Of a stretch of 64,000 bases of DNA, positions 1 to 9,063 are shown one piece after another. The position numbers and the translations under genes were made by a program. The stretch comes from Syntrophus sp034006265 (GTDB lineage Bacteria; Desulfobacterota; Syntrophia; Syntrophales; Syntrophaceae), in contig JAVETB010000002.1 of NCBI GenBank assembly GCA_034006265.1, forward strand, positions 31,115 to 95,114. The letters run 5' to 3'. The notes under the pieces are model-generated. The model saw only the letters and a program-made list of their open reading frames with translations, was not told where the DNA came from and made no database searches. How positions within the stretch are numbered: position 1 is the stretch's first letter; every line of letters starts with the position of its first letter.

Positions 1-3000
1 CGGCATCAGATAACCCTCGATCCCGGGAAATCGGCAACCATCATTATGGTCACCGGGATCACCGAAACCCGGAATGCCTCCCTTGAACTTGTCAGGAAAT
101 ACCAGGACCGGCATCTTGCCGATCGTGTCTTTGATCTGGCGTGGACCCATAGCCAGGTGCTGCTGCGGCAGATCAATGCCACGGAAGCCGATGCGCAACT
201 TTATGGACGTCTTGCCGCCTCTGTCCTATACGCGAATTTGTCACTACGTGCCCAGCCGGAGACTATCATCAAAAACAGTCGTGGCCAATCCGGCCTCTGG
301 GGATACTCTATCTCCGGCGATCTCCCCATCGTGCTATTGCAGATTGAAGATCTAGCCAACATCAACTTGGTGCGACAACTCGTTCAGGCCCATGCATACT
401 GGCGTCTCAAAGGACTGGCGGTGGACCTGGTCATCTGGAACGAAGATCACGCCGGTTACCGGCAACTTCTTCACGATCAGATCATGGGCCTCATCGCTGC
501 AGGCACGGAAGCGAAATTGGCCGATCGACCGGGTGGTATTTTTGTAAGACCTTCAGACCAGATCTCGAAGGAGGACCGCGTCCTGTTTCAGTCGGTTGCC
601 CGCGTCATCATAACGGACCGCAAGGGAACGCTCGCAGACCAGATCAAGGGACGGAGCTTTATGGAAGGAATGTTGCCGGCCACTCTGGTAACCCGAGTCA
701 CAACACGGCGCGAAATTCCGGAAATAGAAGCAAAACCTCGCCAAGATCTGATCTTTGGGAATGGATTGGGCGGTTTCACACTTGATGGCCGGGAGTACAT
801 CATTTCAACTGCCCGCAGGCAGGTGACACCGGCGCCGTGGGTGAATGTCCTGGCGAACCGGCATTTCGGAACCGTTGTCTCAGAAAACGGTCTTGCCTAT
901 TCCTGGAGCGAAAACGCCCACGAGTTTCGCCTCACCCCCTGGTACAACGATCCTGTCAGCGATTCGAGCGGAGAAGCCTTTTATATTCGGGATGAAGAGC
1001 GCGGCCACTTCTGGTCCCCCATGCCGCTACCCAGCCGCGGAGCCACGCCTTATGTCACTCGCCATGGATTCGGCTACAGCGTCTTTGAGCACACGGAGCG
1101 TGGTATCAGCACAGAGGTGTGGGTTTACGTGGCCCTGGACGCTGCCGTCAAGTTTACGGTGCTGAAGGTGCGCAACCTCTCAGGCCGGTCACGGCGACTT
1201 TCAGCCACCGGATACGTGGAATGGGTGCTGGGCGATTTGAGATCCAAATCAGCTATGCATGTCATTACGGAGATCAACCCGACCAGCGGCGCCCTCTTCG
1301 CCCGTAACCCTTACAACGCTGAATTCGGCAACCGAACGGCGTTTTTTAACGTGGATGATGTAACCCGAACGATGAGCGGCGACCGGATGGAATTTCTTGG
1401 GCGTAACGGAACGCTCACGAATCCCGCCGCCATGAAGCGGTCACTGCTCTCCGGCAGGGTCGGAAGCGCTCTGGACCCATGCGGCGCCATCCAGGTGGCC
1501 TTTGAGCTGGCAGCCGGAGAAGAGCGCGAGATCGTCTTCACCCTGGGCGCCGGACAGAAGGCCGATGATGCCGGCAACCTGGCACGACGCTTCCGGGGAT
1601 CGGTCGCGGCTCGTGAGGCCCTTGAAGCCATATGGCAGTACTGGAACCACACCCTCGGCACCGTTCAGGTGGAAACACCGGATCCGTCCGTCAACGTCCT
1701 GGCCAACGGCTGGCTCTTATACCAGACCCTGACCTGCCGCCTCTGGGGACGGAGCGGTTACTACCAGTCCGGAGGTGCCTTTGGCTTCCGCGACCAGTTG
1801 CAGGACGTGATGGCCCTCATTCATGCCGAGCCACGCTTGGTGCGGGAGCACCTTCTCCTCTGCGCGAGCCGTCAGTTTGTAGAGGGTGATGTTCAGCACT
1901 GGTGGCACCCACCCTCAGGACGGGGCGTGCGCACCCACTGCTCGGATGATTTCCTCTGGCTTCCCTGGGCGACGTGCCACTACGTTCTGACCACCGGGGA
2001 TTCGGGGATTCTGGATGAACCCGTCCGCTATCTTAAGGGACGCCCGGTCAGCGCCGATGAGGACTCCTATTACGATCTGCCCGGCAGGTCCGAAGAAAAG
2101 ACGAATCTTTACGACCACTGTGTGCGAGCGATCACGAGGGCCCTCAATTTTGGTGTACATGGCCTGCCCCTCATCGGCTCCGGAGACTGGAACGACGGTA
2201 TGAACATGGTGGGTAAAGACGGCAAGGGTGAAAGTATCTGGCTTGCGTTCTTCTTGTACGAGGTACTGATGCGGTTCACCGGAATTGCACGCCTGCAGGG
2301 TGATCTTCCCTTCGCCGAACATTGTGAGACAGAAGCAGGCAAGCTGAGCAGAAACATCGAAGAAAATGCCTGGGATGGCGAGTGGTACCTCCGGGCTTTT
2401 TTTGACGACGGAACGCCCCTCGGTTCAGCGGGCAATCCCGAATGCCGGATTGATTCCATAGCGCAAAGCTGGTCGGTCCTGTCCGGGGCAGGAAGCCCAA
2501 CGCGTTCACACATGGCCATGGACGCTGTGGATAAGCAACTCGTGCGCAGGGACTCCTCGTTGATTCAGCTTCTCGATCCGCCCTTCGACAAGTCTTCTTT
2601 AAATCCCGGTTATATCAAGGGGTATGTTCCCGGCGTCCGGGAAAACGGCGGGCAATACACGCATGGGGCCATCTGGGCCGCCATGGCCTTCGCTGCCCTG
2701 GGGGACGATAGACGGGCGTGGGAGCTCCTCGCCATGATCAACCCGGTAAATCATGGGAAATCCACCGAAGGGATTGAAACGTACAAGGTGGAGCCCTACG
2801 TTGTCGCGGCTGACGTATATGCCGTCCCGCCCCACACAGGTCGTGGTGGATGGACGTGGTACACGGGGGCAGCCGGCTGGATGTACCGGCTGATCGTGGA
2901 ATACCTTCTGGGGGTGAGACTTGACGTAGACAGACTTCAAGTCGTCCCCTGTCTCCCTGCCCATTGGGAGGGCTTCACGGTACACTACCGGTACAGGGAG

Positions 3001-3147
3001 ACCATTTACCATATCAACGTTGTGCAGAAACACACAGGCGAAGCTGAGGAGAGCGTCACCGTTGACGGGGTCGTACAACGGGAGCAGACGATTCCCCTTG
3101 TAGACGATCACCGTGAACACCTCGTAGAAGTTGTGATGGTGATGTAA
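1..3147 (+). CDS. Cyclic beta-1,2-glucan synthase (NdvB/ChvB-type), C-terminal part, 5' end outside window
   Basis: The frame is open from base 1 (the first in-frame ATG is at 46, but coding clearly extends upstream), so only the C-terminal about 1,048 codons are present. The fragment has the GH94 glycoside phosphorylase fold seen at the end of cyclic glucan synthases: a beta-sandwich with the SGLWGYSISGDLP-type stretch around 290-330, and the catalytic segment GSGDWNDGMN near 2176-2205, where the Asp is the general acid in cellobiose-phosphorylase relatives. In NdvB this C-terminal part trims and controls the length of the linear glucan before cyclisation, and the N-terminal GT84 part, which would lie upstream, polymerises UDP-glucose. 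Product role would be periplasmic osmoadaptation. A stand-alone GH94 phosphorylase is less likely because the start of the fragment resembles the internal linker of NdvB. Confidence 0.8.
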   Translation, partial: RHQITLDPGKSATIIMVTGITETRNASLELVRKYQDRHLADRVFDLAWTHSQVLLRQINATEADAQLYGRLAASVLYANLSLRAQPETIIKNSRGQSGLWGYSISGDLPIVLLQIEDLANINLVRQLVQAHAYWRLKGLAVDLVIWNEDHAGYRQLLHDQIMGLIAAGTEAKLADRPGGIFVRPSDQISKEDRVLFQSVARVIITDRKGTLADQIKGRSFMEGMLPATLVTRVTTRREIPEIEAKPRQDLIFGNGLGGFTLDGREYIISTARRQVTPAPWVNVLANRHFGTVVSENGLAYSWSENAHEFRLTPWYNDPVSDSSGEAFYIRDEERGHFWSPMPLPSRGATPYVTRHGFGYSVFEHTERGISTEVWVYVALDAAVKFTVLKVRNLSGRSRRLSATGYVEWVLGDLRSKSAMHVITEINPTSGALFARNPYNAEFGNRTAFFNVDDVTRTMSGDRMEFLGRNGTLTNPAAMKRSLLSGRVGSALDPCGAIQVAFELAAGEEREIVFTLGAGQKADDAGNLARRFRGSVAAREALEAIWQYWNHTLGTVQVETPDPSVNVLANGWLLYQTLTCRLWGRSGYYQSGGAFGFRDQLQDVMALIHAEPRLVREHLLLCASRQFVEGDVQHWWHPPSGRGVRTHCSDDFLWLPWATCHYVLTTGDSGILDEPVRYLKGRPVSADEDSYYDLPGRSEEKTNLYDHCVRAITRALNFGVHGLPLIGSGDWNDGMNMVGKDGKGESIWLAFFLYEVLMRFTGIARLQGDLPFAEHCETEAGKLSRNIEENAWDGEWYLRAFFDDGTPLGSAGNPECRIDSIAQSWSVLSGAGSPTRSHMAMDAVDKQLVRRDSSLIQLLDPPFDKSSLNPGYIKGYVPGVRENGGQYTHGAIWAAMAFAALGDDRRAWELLAMINPVNHGKSTEGIETYKVEPYVVAADVYAVPPHTGRGGWTWYTGAAGWMYRLIVEYLLGVRLDVDRLQVVPCLPAHWEGFTVHYRYRETIYHINVVQKHTGEAEESVTVDGVVQREQTIPLVDDHREHLVEVVMVM

Positions 3148-3230
3148 AACAAGAACCCCTTGAAAGATGAGATTTCAATGATCACCTTAAAAATAAATTA
3201 CGGCAAAGAGCGACGGGAGCAAGAATGTTG

Positions 3231-4592
3231 TTATTCTTTTATCACGCTTGGAGGAGCCGCCGTTGGAGCGGCGGCAGGGCGATGTCTGCGCCTTCTCTTT
3301 TTCCGCCGCTTTACCTGGGCTTCATCAGGCGCAGGTTCTGCATTATTGACAGGTATCTCTGAAAGGTAAGCTTCCCACCATTTTAAAGCCGCTTGATTTT
3401 CCCGCGTCCGCTCTGCCGCAAGGCGTAGGTATGCCAGTGCATCGGCAAACCCCGCTCTGCCGACCATAATGGCGGGGCGGCGGGGCGGCCTTTTGTGCAG
3501 CGATGTCTGCATGGCGAGAATGGTCCGCATCTGTGCGCCGATCCGCACGGGGACGCTCACGGTATTGCGGAGTTCCTGCAGGAAAGCCGTGCAGACGGCA
3601 TCCAGCGACTGCTGGCGGGGGATGCCGTCTCTCTGGTGTTCCAGAGTCCCCTCCTCCAGGCTGGGGCCGAACAGCACCGCAAAGAAAAGCGCCGGGGAAG
3701 GCGCTGTTCCACTTTGGAACAGCCGGTCCAGACCTTCAAGATTTGCCGCCAGGGCGGCGGCCCTGTGATCACTGCTTCCGCTGAGCCACTGGCCGAGCGG
3801 GGGGAAAAGAGTGGCAAGAAGGCCGCTTGTTTCCAGCAGATCGAAAACCGGTCGCGCGGAACCCATCAGGAAGAGCTTCAGCATTTCTTCGTAGAGCCTT
3901 GCCGGTGATGCGCGGGAAATCGTAAAGGACAGCCGGCAGATGACCTCCCATGTGGCCTTCTCGATGGTGAAGCTGTGGGTTGCGGCAAAACGAACGGCCC
4001 GGAGCATGCGTACCGGATCTTCGGTAAACCGCTCGTAAGGGTCGCCAATGGGCCGGATCAACCCCTCGCGCAGATCGCTGAGTCCCGTCGAGTAGTCAAT
4101 CACAGAAAAATCTTCGATACTGTAAGCAAGGGCATTGATCGTGAAGTCACGGCGGAGGGCGTCCTCTTCCGGGGTGCCAAAGACATTGTCGCGGAGAACC
4201 ATTCCGTCGCTGTCCTTGAGGTGCCGGGGAGGCCGATTCTCCAGGACTGGCTCTTCCGTCTCCTCTTCGCCGGAGGGGGCGGAGGCCCGGAACGTTGAAA
4301 CTTCAAGGATTCCGTCCGAAAAGTAGAGATGAGCCAACCGGAAACGGCGGCCGACAAGGCGACAGTTGCGGAAGAGCCGCTTGATCTGATTGGGTGTGGC
4401 GTTTGTGGCGATATCGAAGTCTTTCGGGGTGCGCTCCAGGAGCAGGTCGCGGACGCAGCCTCCGACCAGATAGGCGATGAAGCCTTTGTCACGGAGCCGA
4501 TAGAGCGTACGCAGAACATTCTGGCTTATGTGCTTCCGGGATATCCGGTGTTCCTTCCTGGGAAGAATTTGTGGTTGCATGGCCCGCACCAT
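3231..4592 (-). CDS. pcnB: Poly(A) polymerase I / CCA tRNA nucleotidyltransferase family
   Basis: 453 residues. The class II nucleotidyltransferase head is clear: YLVGGCVRDLLL (about residues 41-52), the catalytic DFDIATNA with Asp58 and Asp60, RRDFTINALAY near 148 and the EDPVRMLRAVRFA helix near 190. The C terminus ends in a strongly basic tail (KRRKKRRRRHR, about 429-439), a feature of PcnB poly(A) polymerases rather than of CCA-adding enzymes, so I favour RNA 3' polyadenylation and decay. Family members are hard to separate by eye and a CCA-adding role remains possible. An alternative start is Met5 (ATG at 4580). It is convergent with the glucan synthase, with 83 bp between them, and its upstream region is not shared with another gene. 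Confidence 0.88.
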   Translation of the reverse strand: MVRAMQPQILPRKEHRISRKHISQNVLRTLYRLRDKGFIAYLVGGCVRDLLLERTPKDFDIATNATPNQIKRLFRNCRLVGRRFRLAHLYFSDGILEVSTFRASAPSGEEETEEPVLENRPPRHLKDSDGMVLRDNVFGTPEEDALRRDFTINALAYSIEDFSVIDYSTGLSDLREGLIRPIGDPYERFTEDPVRMLRAVRFAATHSFTIEKATWEVICRLSFTISRASPARLYEEMLKLFLMGSARPVFDLLETSGLLATLFPPLGQWLSGSSDHRAAALAANLEGLDRLFQSGTAPSPALFFAVLFGPSLEEGTLEHQRDGIPRQQSLDAVCTAFLQELRNTVSVPVRIGAQMRTILAMQTSLHKRPPRRPAIMVGRAGFADALAYLRLAAERTRENQAALKWWEAYLSEIPVNNAEPAPDEAQVKRRKKRRRRHRPAAAPTAAPPSVIKE

Positions 4593-4799
4593 ACCACGCT
4601 CTGCAGAAAAAGCAAAACCCCATGATCGGCAACGGCGCTGAACTTCCCGGCCGGCATCACAACGCAGCCCGGCTATGGCCCGGATTCCCTGGTATTGGCC
4701 TGCTCAATGGCAGGTGATGGAACCGGGTTGGTCGGCAGCGGGGAAAGCCGCCCGCTCCTGGAGACTGTTCACCGCCTGCCTTGCCCGGATGCAGGCCCG

Positions 4800-5153
4800 T
4801 CAATCCTGGCGATAATATTTTACCGAGTCGCTTCCCGCATTACAGAAGTCATTCCAGTTCGTCAGCGTCTGATCGATGTTCGTCATCTGGAAATGGATGC
4901 AGTAATGACCGTGAAAAATTGTGGGACTGACTCCCTTGTAGTCCCCGATAATGATTTTATTGATCTTCTCATTCCGGTAGTAGACAACGACCTTGTTCAC
5001 CCCAAGCAGATCGAGCTCATCCAGCTTCCAGATGCCGCTCTTGAAGATGCCGTTTTCATCGAGGGCAAGGTTCTTCTGAAATCCATCCTGCTCTGTAAAG
5101 ACACAGACGCATCGATCATCAGGCGACAGGACTTCCTTAATAAAATTCACCAT
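4800..5153 (-). CDS. Hypothetical protein, 117 aa
   Basis: No family recognised. The ATG at 5153 is preceded by AAAGAG about 10 bases upstream; a TTG six bases earlier (5159) is also in frame. The product is soluble, without signal peptide or membrane segment, with a mixed beta-type pattern and aromatic residues (KVVVYYRNEKINKIIIGDYKG, shortened here) and two cysteines. It is visibly more AT-rich than its neighbours, and stands alone between pcnB and the deacetylase. This may mean recent acquisition. Coding is supported by the amino-acid composition and a plausible hydrophobic pattern only. Confidence 0.5.
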   Translation of the reverse strand: MVNFIKEVLSPDDRCVCVFTEQDGFQKNLALDENGIFKSGIWKLDELDLLGVNKVVVYYRNEKINKIIIGDYKGVSPTIFHGHYCIHFQMTNIDQTLTNWNDFCNAGSDSVKYYRQD

Positions 5154-5613
5154 AGTCAAAGACTCTTTAAAAAATGAGGGGCACCCGCTTTATTCCGCAG
5201 AGGGAATGCTGCGCTTCAACGTCGCATCGCCTTTCTGGAACAATCACCAGGGGCTGAGTTAATTGATAAAGAAAAACGATACGATAACACGTTCCGCCCA
5301 GACCATGGCTCCTTCATACTCCGGAACAAAATGGTCTGTCAACACGAAATCACGCCCATTCCGTGGACAGCCTGCCCATCGCACGGCCGATCCGGCCGCC
5401 TCAATCAGGGTTCTCTTAATGAGTCCGATCTCTTGGCCTGTTGAAGGGAAAGCAGGTCGCATGCAAAAGCATCCGTTGACGATTTGTCAATTTCTGCTAA
5501 GCTTCAGTAGAATTCCCTTTCGCCAACCCCGGGAATTCAGGCAGTAGGAAACGAGACAGCCGATCATCGTCAACACAGCCCAATGTCTATAGACTTTTAA
5601 ACGAAAGAGGATC
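5154..5613. other. Intergenic region, no gene found
   Basis: About 460 bases between the small unknown gene and the deacetylase. Short open frames on both strands (for example 5259-5462 minus) lack ribosome sites and recognisable protein character. The last bases carry the ribosome site (AAAGAGG) of the deacetylase gene. No convincing promoter or terminator was seen. Confidence 0.5.
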
Positions 5614-6666
5614 ATGGGAAAGACGGGCATTGTAAGAGACATCAGGTATATGGATCATCATCCCGGATTTGGACATCCGGAAAGCCCACGCCGGCTGGAA
5701 GCCATTTATGACATGCTTGACGATTCCGACATGGCGGGAAAATTCGTGGATATCCCGGCCAGGGAGGCCAATGCGGAAGAGCTTCACCGGATCCATGTGC
5801 CGCGTTATGTGAAGAGGGTCGCAGCGACTGCAGGGATGGCTTATGATTGTCTGGACCCGGATACGACCACCTCGTCCGGATCCTACGAAGCGGCATTGCT
5901 CGCTGCGGGGGGAATGTGCGAGGCCATCTCGATGGTGGCCTCCGGCGAACTGCAAAACGCCTTCGCCCTGGTGCGGCCTCCGGGGCATCACGCCGAAGCG
6001 GACGAAGGCCGGGGCTTCTGCCTGTTCAACAATGTGGCCATCGGCGCCAGATACGCCCAGGCAGCCCTTCATCTCAAGAAGATCCTCATCATCGACTGGG
6101 ATCTTCATCACGGAAACGGCACCCAGCACTCCTTCGAAAAGGATCCCTCCATCCTCTACTTCTCAACCCACCAGTACCCCTATTACCCGGGGACCGGTTC
6201 CTATCGCGAAGTGGGAAGGCAGGAGGGGGAAGGCTTTACCGTAAATGTCCCTCTGTCCGCGGGATACGGCGATGGAGAATACGCCGTCATTTATGAGAGG
6301 ATCCTCAGCGGCATCGCACCGGACTTCAAGCCCGATCTCATCCTGGTGTCGGCAGGCTTCGACATCTACCGGGGAGACCCCCTGGGGGGGATGAAGGTGT
6401 CCCCGGAGGGTTTTGCCGGGCTGACGCGCATCATTCTGGATATCGCCGAATCCTGCTGCCGCGGCAAGGTTGTGCTCACCCTTGAAGGGGGCTATGATCT
6501 CAAGGGGTTGAGAGACTCCGTCAGGGCGGTCCTGGGAGAGCTGGCCGGGCTGTTTTTCACAAACCACGCGGCCATGGCGGCACTGGCAAACCCGGTGTCC
6601 GTAGACAGGGCACTGGGCCATGTCTACCGGGTTCACAGCCCGTACTGGAAGAACTTGAGGCCTTGA
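5614..6666 (+). CDS. Histone deacetylase / acetylpolyamine amidohydrolase family protein
   Basis: 350 residues, the usual length for bacterial class II HDAC-like or AcuC-type amidohydrolases, which remove acyl groups from lysines or polyamines using a single zinc. Visible motifs: RPPGHHAE with the His-His pair of the charge relay (about residues 120-126), IIDWDLHHGNGTQ (about 159-171) with zinc-binding Asp and His, and VSAGFDIYRGDPLGGM (about 244-259) carrying the second zinc Asp. RBS AAAGAGG lies 5-6 bases before the ATG. It sits alone, so the substrate cannot be deduced. A protein-lysine deacylase is plausible in an organism with much acyl-CoA chemistry, but an acetylpolyamine role is equally possible. 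Confidence 0.9.
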   Translation: MGKTGIVRDIRYMDHHPGFGHPESPRRLEAIYDMLDDSDMAGKFVDIPAREANAEELHRIHVPRYVKRVAATAGMAYDCLDPDTTTSSGSYEAALLAAGGMCEAISMVASGELQNAFALVRPPGHHAEADEGRGFCLFNNVAIGARYAQAALHLKKILIIDWDLHHGNGTQHSFEKDPSILYFSTHQYPYYPGTGSYREVGRQEGEGFTVNVPLSAGYGDGEYAVIYERILSGIAPDFKPDLILVSAGFDIYRGDPLGGMKVSPEGFAGLTRIILDIAESCCRGKVVLTLEGGYDLKGLRDSVRAVLGELAGLFFTNHAAMAALANPVSVDRALGHVYRVHSPYWKNLRP

Positions 6667-6911
6667 CAGATTTTTCCCTTCTTCATGGAAGCCCGGATGT
6701 TCTCAGCGGGCAGATCTTCGCCCTGTCCACGGAAAGCGGGGCAGGTAGGAGCCGGCCGGGATGGCGGTCGGCTCGGGAGAAGCACGGATCGGGAACCGAT
6801 CCGGCGAGGAATTGAAAGAACCACCTTAGCAAGGGCAATGAGGGCGGACGTCGGTGCTTCATTTGCCTTCCGATGAGAATGTTCGGGACAGGGGAAAGAA
6901 AGGAAAAGGGC

Positions 6912-7325
6912 ATGGAGAGCGAGTGGCGCGACAAGGATTTTTTGAAGAACCGGTGGAATCTGCGCGAGGAAGAACTTGTCGAACTCGTGTTCCGACGAAT
7001 AGTAACCCCCTGCTGGAAAAGACCCGACGGGGTTTATATGCCGCTTTCCCATGAAATATCCTCTCAGGAAGAGGGGTGCGCCTATCATCGCTGGATGAAC
7101 GTATGGCATTCCTGCCATGATGTTCGAGCCATCACGGAAACCGACATCAGAAGGGAACTGGACACCCTTTACACATGGTTTCGATGGAGTGACATTCATG
7201 AGGCGGAACAGGAGGGAAAAGTTCCCCCGGAGCCCGCCGGTAAACAAAGAAGCGAAGGGCGCAGCCTTGCGATCGAGATCGGCGGACCGACACCGGTCGG
7301 ACCTGGACCGGACGAGCGCGCATAG
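6912..7325 (+). CDS. Hypothetical protein, 137 aa
   Basis: No family recognised. The ATG at 6912 follows a good purine-rich ribosome site (GGAAAAGGGC); an upstream in-frame ATG at 6873 lacks one. The N-terminal two thirds are rich in charged and aromatic residues (WRDKDFLKNRWNLREEELVE, Trp/His/Cys-rich middle), suggesting a compact soluble domain. The last about 35 residues are low-complexity, Pro/Gly/Glu-rich and may be unstructured. No signal peptide. It precedes the CARDB-protein gene by 178 bases on the same strand, so a shared transcript is possible. Confidence 0.5.
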   Translation: MESEWRDKDFLKNRWNLREEELVELVFRRIVTPCWKRPDGVYMPLSHEISSQEEGCAYHRWMNVWHSCHDVRAITETDIRRELDTLYTWFRWSDIHEAEQEGKVPPEPAGKQRSEGRSLAIEIGGPTPVGPGPDERA

Positions 7326-7503
7326 GGCGAATAGACCCGGCCCGGCAGCAGCATTCGCGGAAGCGGAACCGTCAAGGCTTTCCATTCAATAACGTTGTTG
7401 TCCGATCCTGATCAAGAGGCGCCATCGTGGAATCCGCAGTGAAGCATCTGGGAACGTTTTCTGATCCGGGATTCGTTTCGACCGGGAAGAGAGGAGTGAC
7501 GAA

Positions 7504-8112
7504 ATGGAGGAGGAGTCAAAATCCGGGGGCTGGTGGCAGACCCTACCCGGCACCCTGACGGCGGTTGCCGCCATCATCACCGCAGTTGCAGGGCTGATTA
7601 TCGCTTTGCACCAGACGGGCATTCTGGGTGGCGGCGGGAAACCCACGCAGACGGAACAGGGATCCCCCTCGAAGGGAAAAGTGGAGCAGCCCCGACCGGA
7701 AGCGAAGCCAACGGAGACGGAAGAAAAACCCCGGCCTGCAGCAGAACCGGCCGCTGAACAAGGAGCGGCTCCGGATTTGTTTGTCAGCGAGTTCTCCTTG
7801 AATCCGTCCCCTCCCGTCCAGGGAAGGCCGGTGTCCGTCCGCATCGGTGTTTACAACAAGGGGAAAGCCGCGTCCGGACCCTTTACCGTCCAGTGGTGGC
7901 CCGGCGAAAATTTCCCGGCAGCGGCCTGCACCTGGCGGATAGACGGCTTGGCGGCCCGGGGCGGAAGGATCCTCAACGGCACCTACGAGGGGTATCAAAG
8001 CTGGTATGCGAAAGTGGTGACAAAATCGGTCGTCGACTCTTCCGGAAAGGTGCCGGAAAGCAATGAGGCCAACAACGTTTACAGACAGACCATTCGCGTG
8101 GCCAGGCCCTGA
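7504..8112 (+). CDS. Membrane-anchored protein with CARDB-like domain
   Basis: 202 residues. A single hydrophobic helix (about residues 17-40, TLTAVAAIITAVAGLIIAL) follows a short charged N terminus. Then comes a Pro/Glu/Lys-rich linker (about 45-95) and a C-terminal immunoglobulin-like beta domain (about 98-200) of the CARDB type, recognisable by APDLFVSEFSLNPSPPVQG and the closing SNEANNVYRQTIRV. CARDB domains occur in secreted and surface adhesion proteins, so the domain probably faces the periplasm. RBS GAGAGGAGTGACGAA precedes the ATG. Function unknown. A strong stem-loop terminator follows at 8191. Confidence 0.72.
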   Translation: MEEESKSGGWWQTLPGTLTAVAAIITAVAGLIIALHQTGILGGGGKPTQTEQGSPSKGKVEQPRPEAKPTETEEKPRPAAEPAAEQGAAPDLFVSEFSLNPSPPVQGRPVSVRIGVYNKGKAASGPFTVQWWPGENFPAAACTWRIDGLAARGGRILNGTYEGYQSWYAKVVTKSVVDSSGKVPESNEANNVYRQTIRVARP

Positions 8113-8190
8113 ACGGAAGGAACCCGTATCACGCCACCGAGGAGCCTTTCCACCGCACCGCCCGCAGCCCCCGGTCTGCCAGGTCATTGA

Positions 8191-8219
8191 GGGCGGCCGG
8201 CAAAACCCGGCCGCCCTTT
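8191..8219 (+). terminator. Rho-independent terminator after the CARDB gene
   Basis: A perfect 10-bp GC-rich stem (GGGCGGCCGG at 8191-8200 with CCGGCCGCCC at 8207-8216) with a CAAAAC loop is followed by TTT. It lies 78 bases after the CARDB gene, between convergent genes. Confidence 0.7.
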
Positions 8220-8327
8220 CCATCCCGGTCCGCCTACCCGGGCACAGCAAAACACCGGGATTCGCTGCCGGGCCCGGGATGGCGGAAAAAGCAGGAAGGC
8301 GGACCGATCTTACGGAATTCCACCCTT

Positions 8328-8987
8328 TCAGGGTAAGACGGCCTGTTTGAACGTCTCGAAGCCGACGCCCTCGATGAAATCGCCCAGGCGCTGCTTCTTT
8401 GCATTTTCCTTATAGTAATTAACCACCTTGTCGATGAGGGCGAGGGCCTCGTCATCCGACAGGTTCTCCGCCAAAAGCTGTCCAATTCTTGGTCTCGCAC
8501 TGGCGCATCCGCCGACCAGCAGCCTCCAGCCCTTGGGGGTTCCGATCAGCCCCACGTCTTTGATGGCCGATTCAGCGCACGAATTGATGCACCCCGACAC
8601 CCCCATTTTGAATTTCCAGGGAAGCTCCATGCCGTGATAAATCTGGTCCAGCTTCAGGCCCACTCCCACGGAATCCTGCTGCCCCCTCTTGCAGAAGGTG
8701 GTCCCCGGACAGATCTTGACGCTTCTGATGCAGAGGCCGATGGCCGCCCCGGGGGGCATTCCCAGGTCCGCCCAGGCATGGTCGATGTCATCGGGATTGA
8801 TTCCTACGATGGCTATGCGCTGGGCAGACGTTATCTTCAGCGCCTTCGCCTTGTACTTCTCAGCGACGTCGGCGATCTTCCGCAGACCCGCCGGGTCGAT
8901 GATTCCTCCGGGGATGTGCGGAGCAATGGCAAACGTTTCCTTGTCCCGCTGAACAATGGCCCCCTTTTCCAGAATGTCTTTGGACAT
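8328..8987 (-). CDS. Low-molecular-weight siroheme nitrite/sulfite reductase-like protein
   Basis: 219 residues. It has one NIR/SIR ferredoxin-like half (about residues 20-75) and the coupled [4Fe-4S]-siroheme motif: CPGTTFC (Cys-X5-Cys, about 95-101) and GCINSC (Cys-X3-Cys, about 136-141). The size is about one third of a normal assimilatory reductase subunit and matches the small assimilatory-type sulfite reductases of Desulfovibrio and methanogens. No dsrAB, electron-transfer subunit or siroheme synthesis gene is nearby, so the electron donor is unknown. Start: ATG at 8987 with AGGAGG 12 bases upstream; a TTG at 8999 lies too close to that site. Confidence 0.85.
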   Translation of the reverse strand: MSKDILEKGAIVQRDKETFAIAPHIPGGIIDPAGLRKIADVAEKYKAKALKITSAQRIAIVGINPDDIDHAWADLGMPPGAAIGLCIRSVKICPGTTFCKRGQQDSVGVGLKLDQIYHGMELPWKFKMGVSGCINSCAESAIKDVGLIGTPKGWRLLVGGCASARPRIGQLLAENLSDDEALALIDKVVNYYKENAKKQRLGDFIEGVGFETFKQAVLP

Positions 8988-9034
8988 AATCGATTTCAAC
9001 CTCCTGAAGTTTTAGTTTACTGTTCCGAGAATCC

Positions 9035-9063
9035 ATATTACATTGTTTTGGAGTGTAAGTAAA
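9035..9063 (-). promoter_or_regulatory. Putative sigma70-type promoter for the sulfite reductase-like gene
   Basis: On the minus strand TTTACT (9063-9058), a 17-base spacer and TAATAT (9040-9035), each 4/6 to consensus. It gives a leader of about 40 bases ending in the AGGAGG site. Confidence 0.4.

Noticed and set aside
6633..7385. 250-residue minus-strand open frame
   Set aside because: Low-complexity and without ribosome site; it overlaps the plus-strand gene at 6912, which has a good start.
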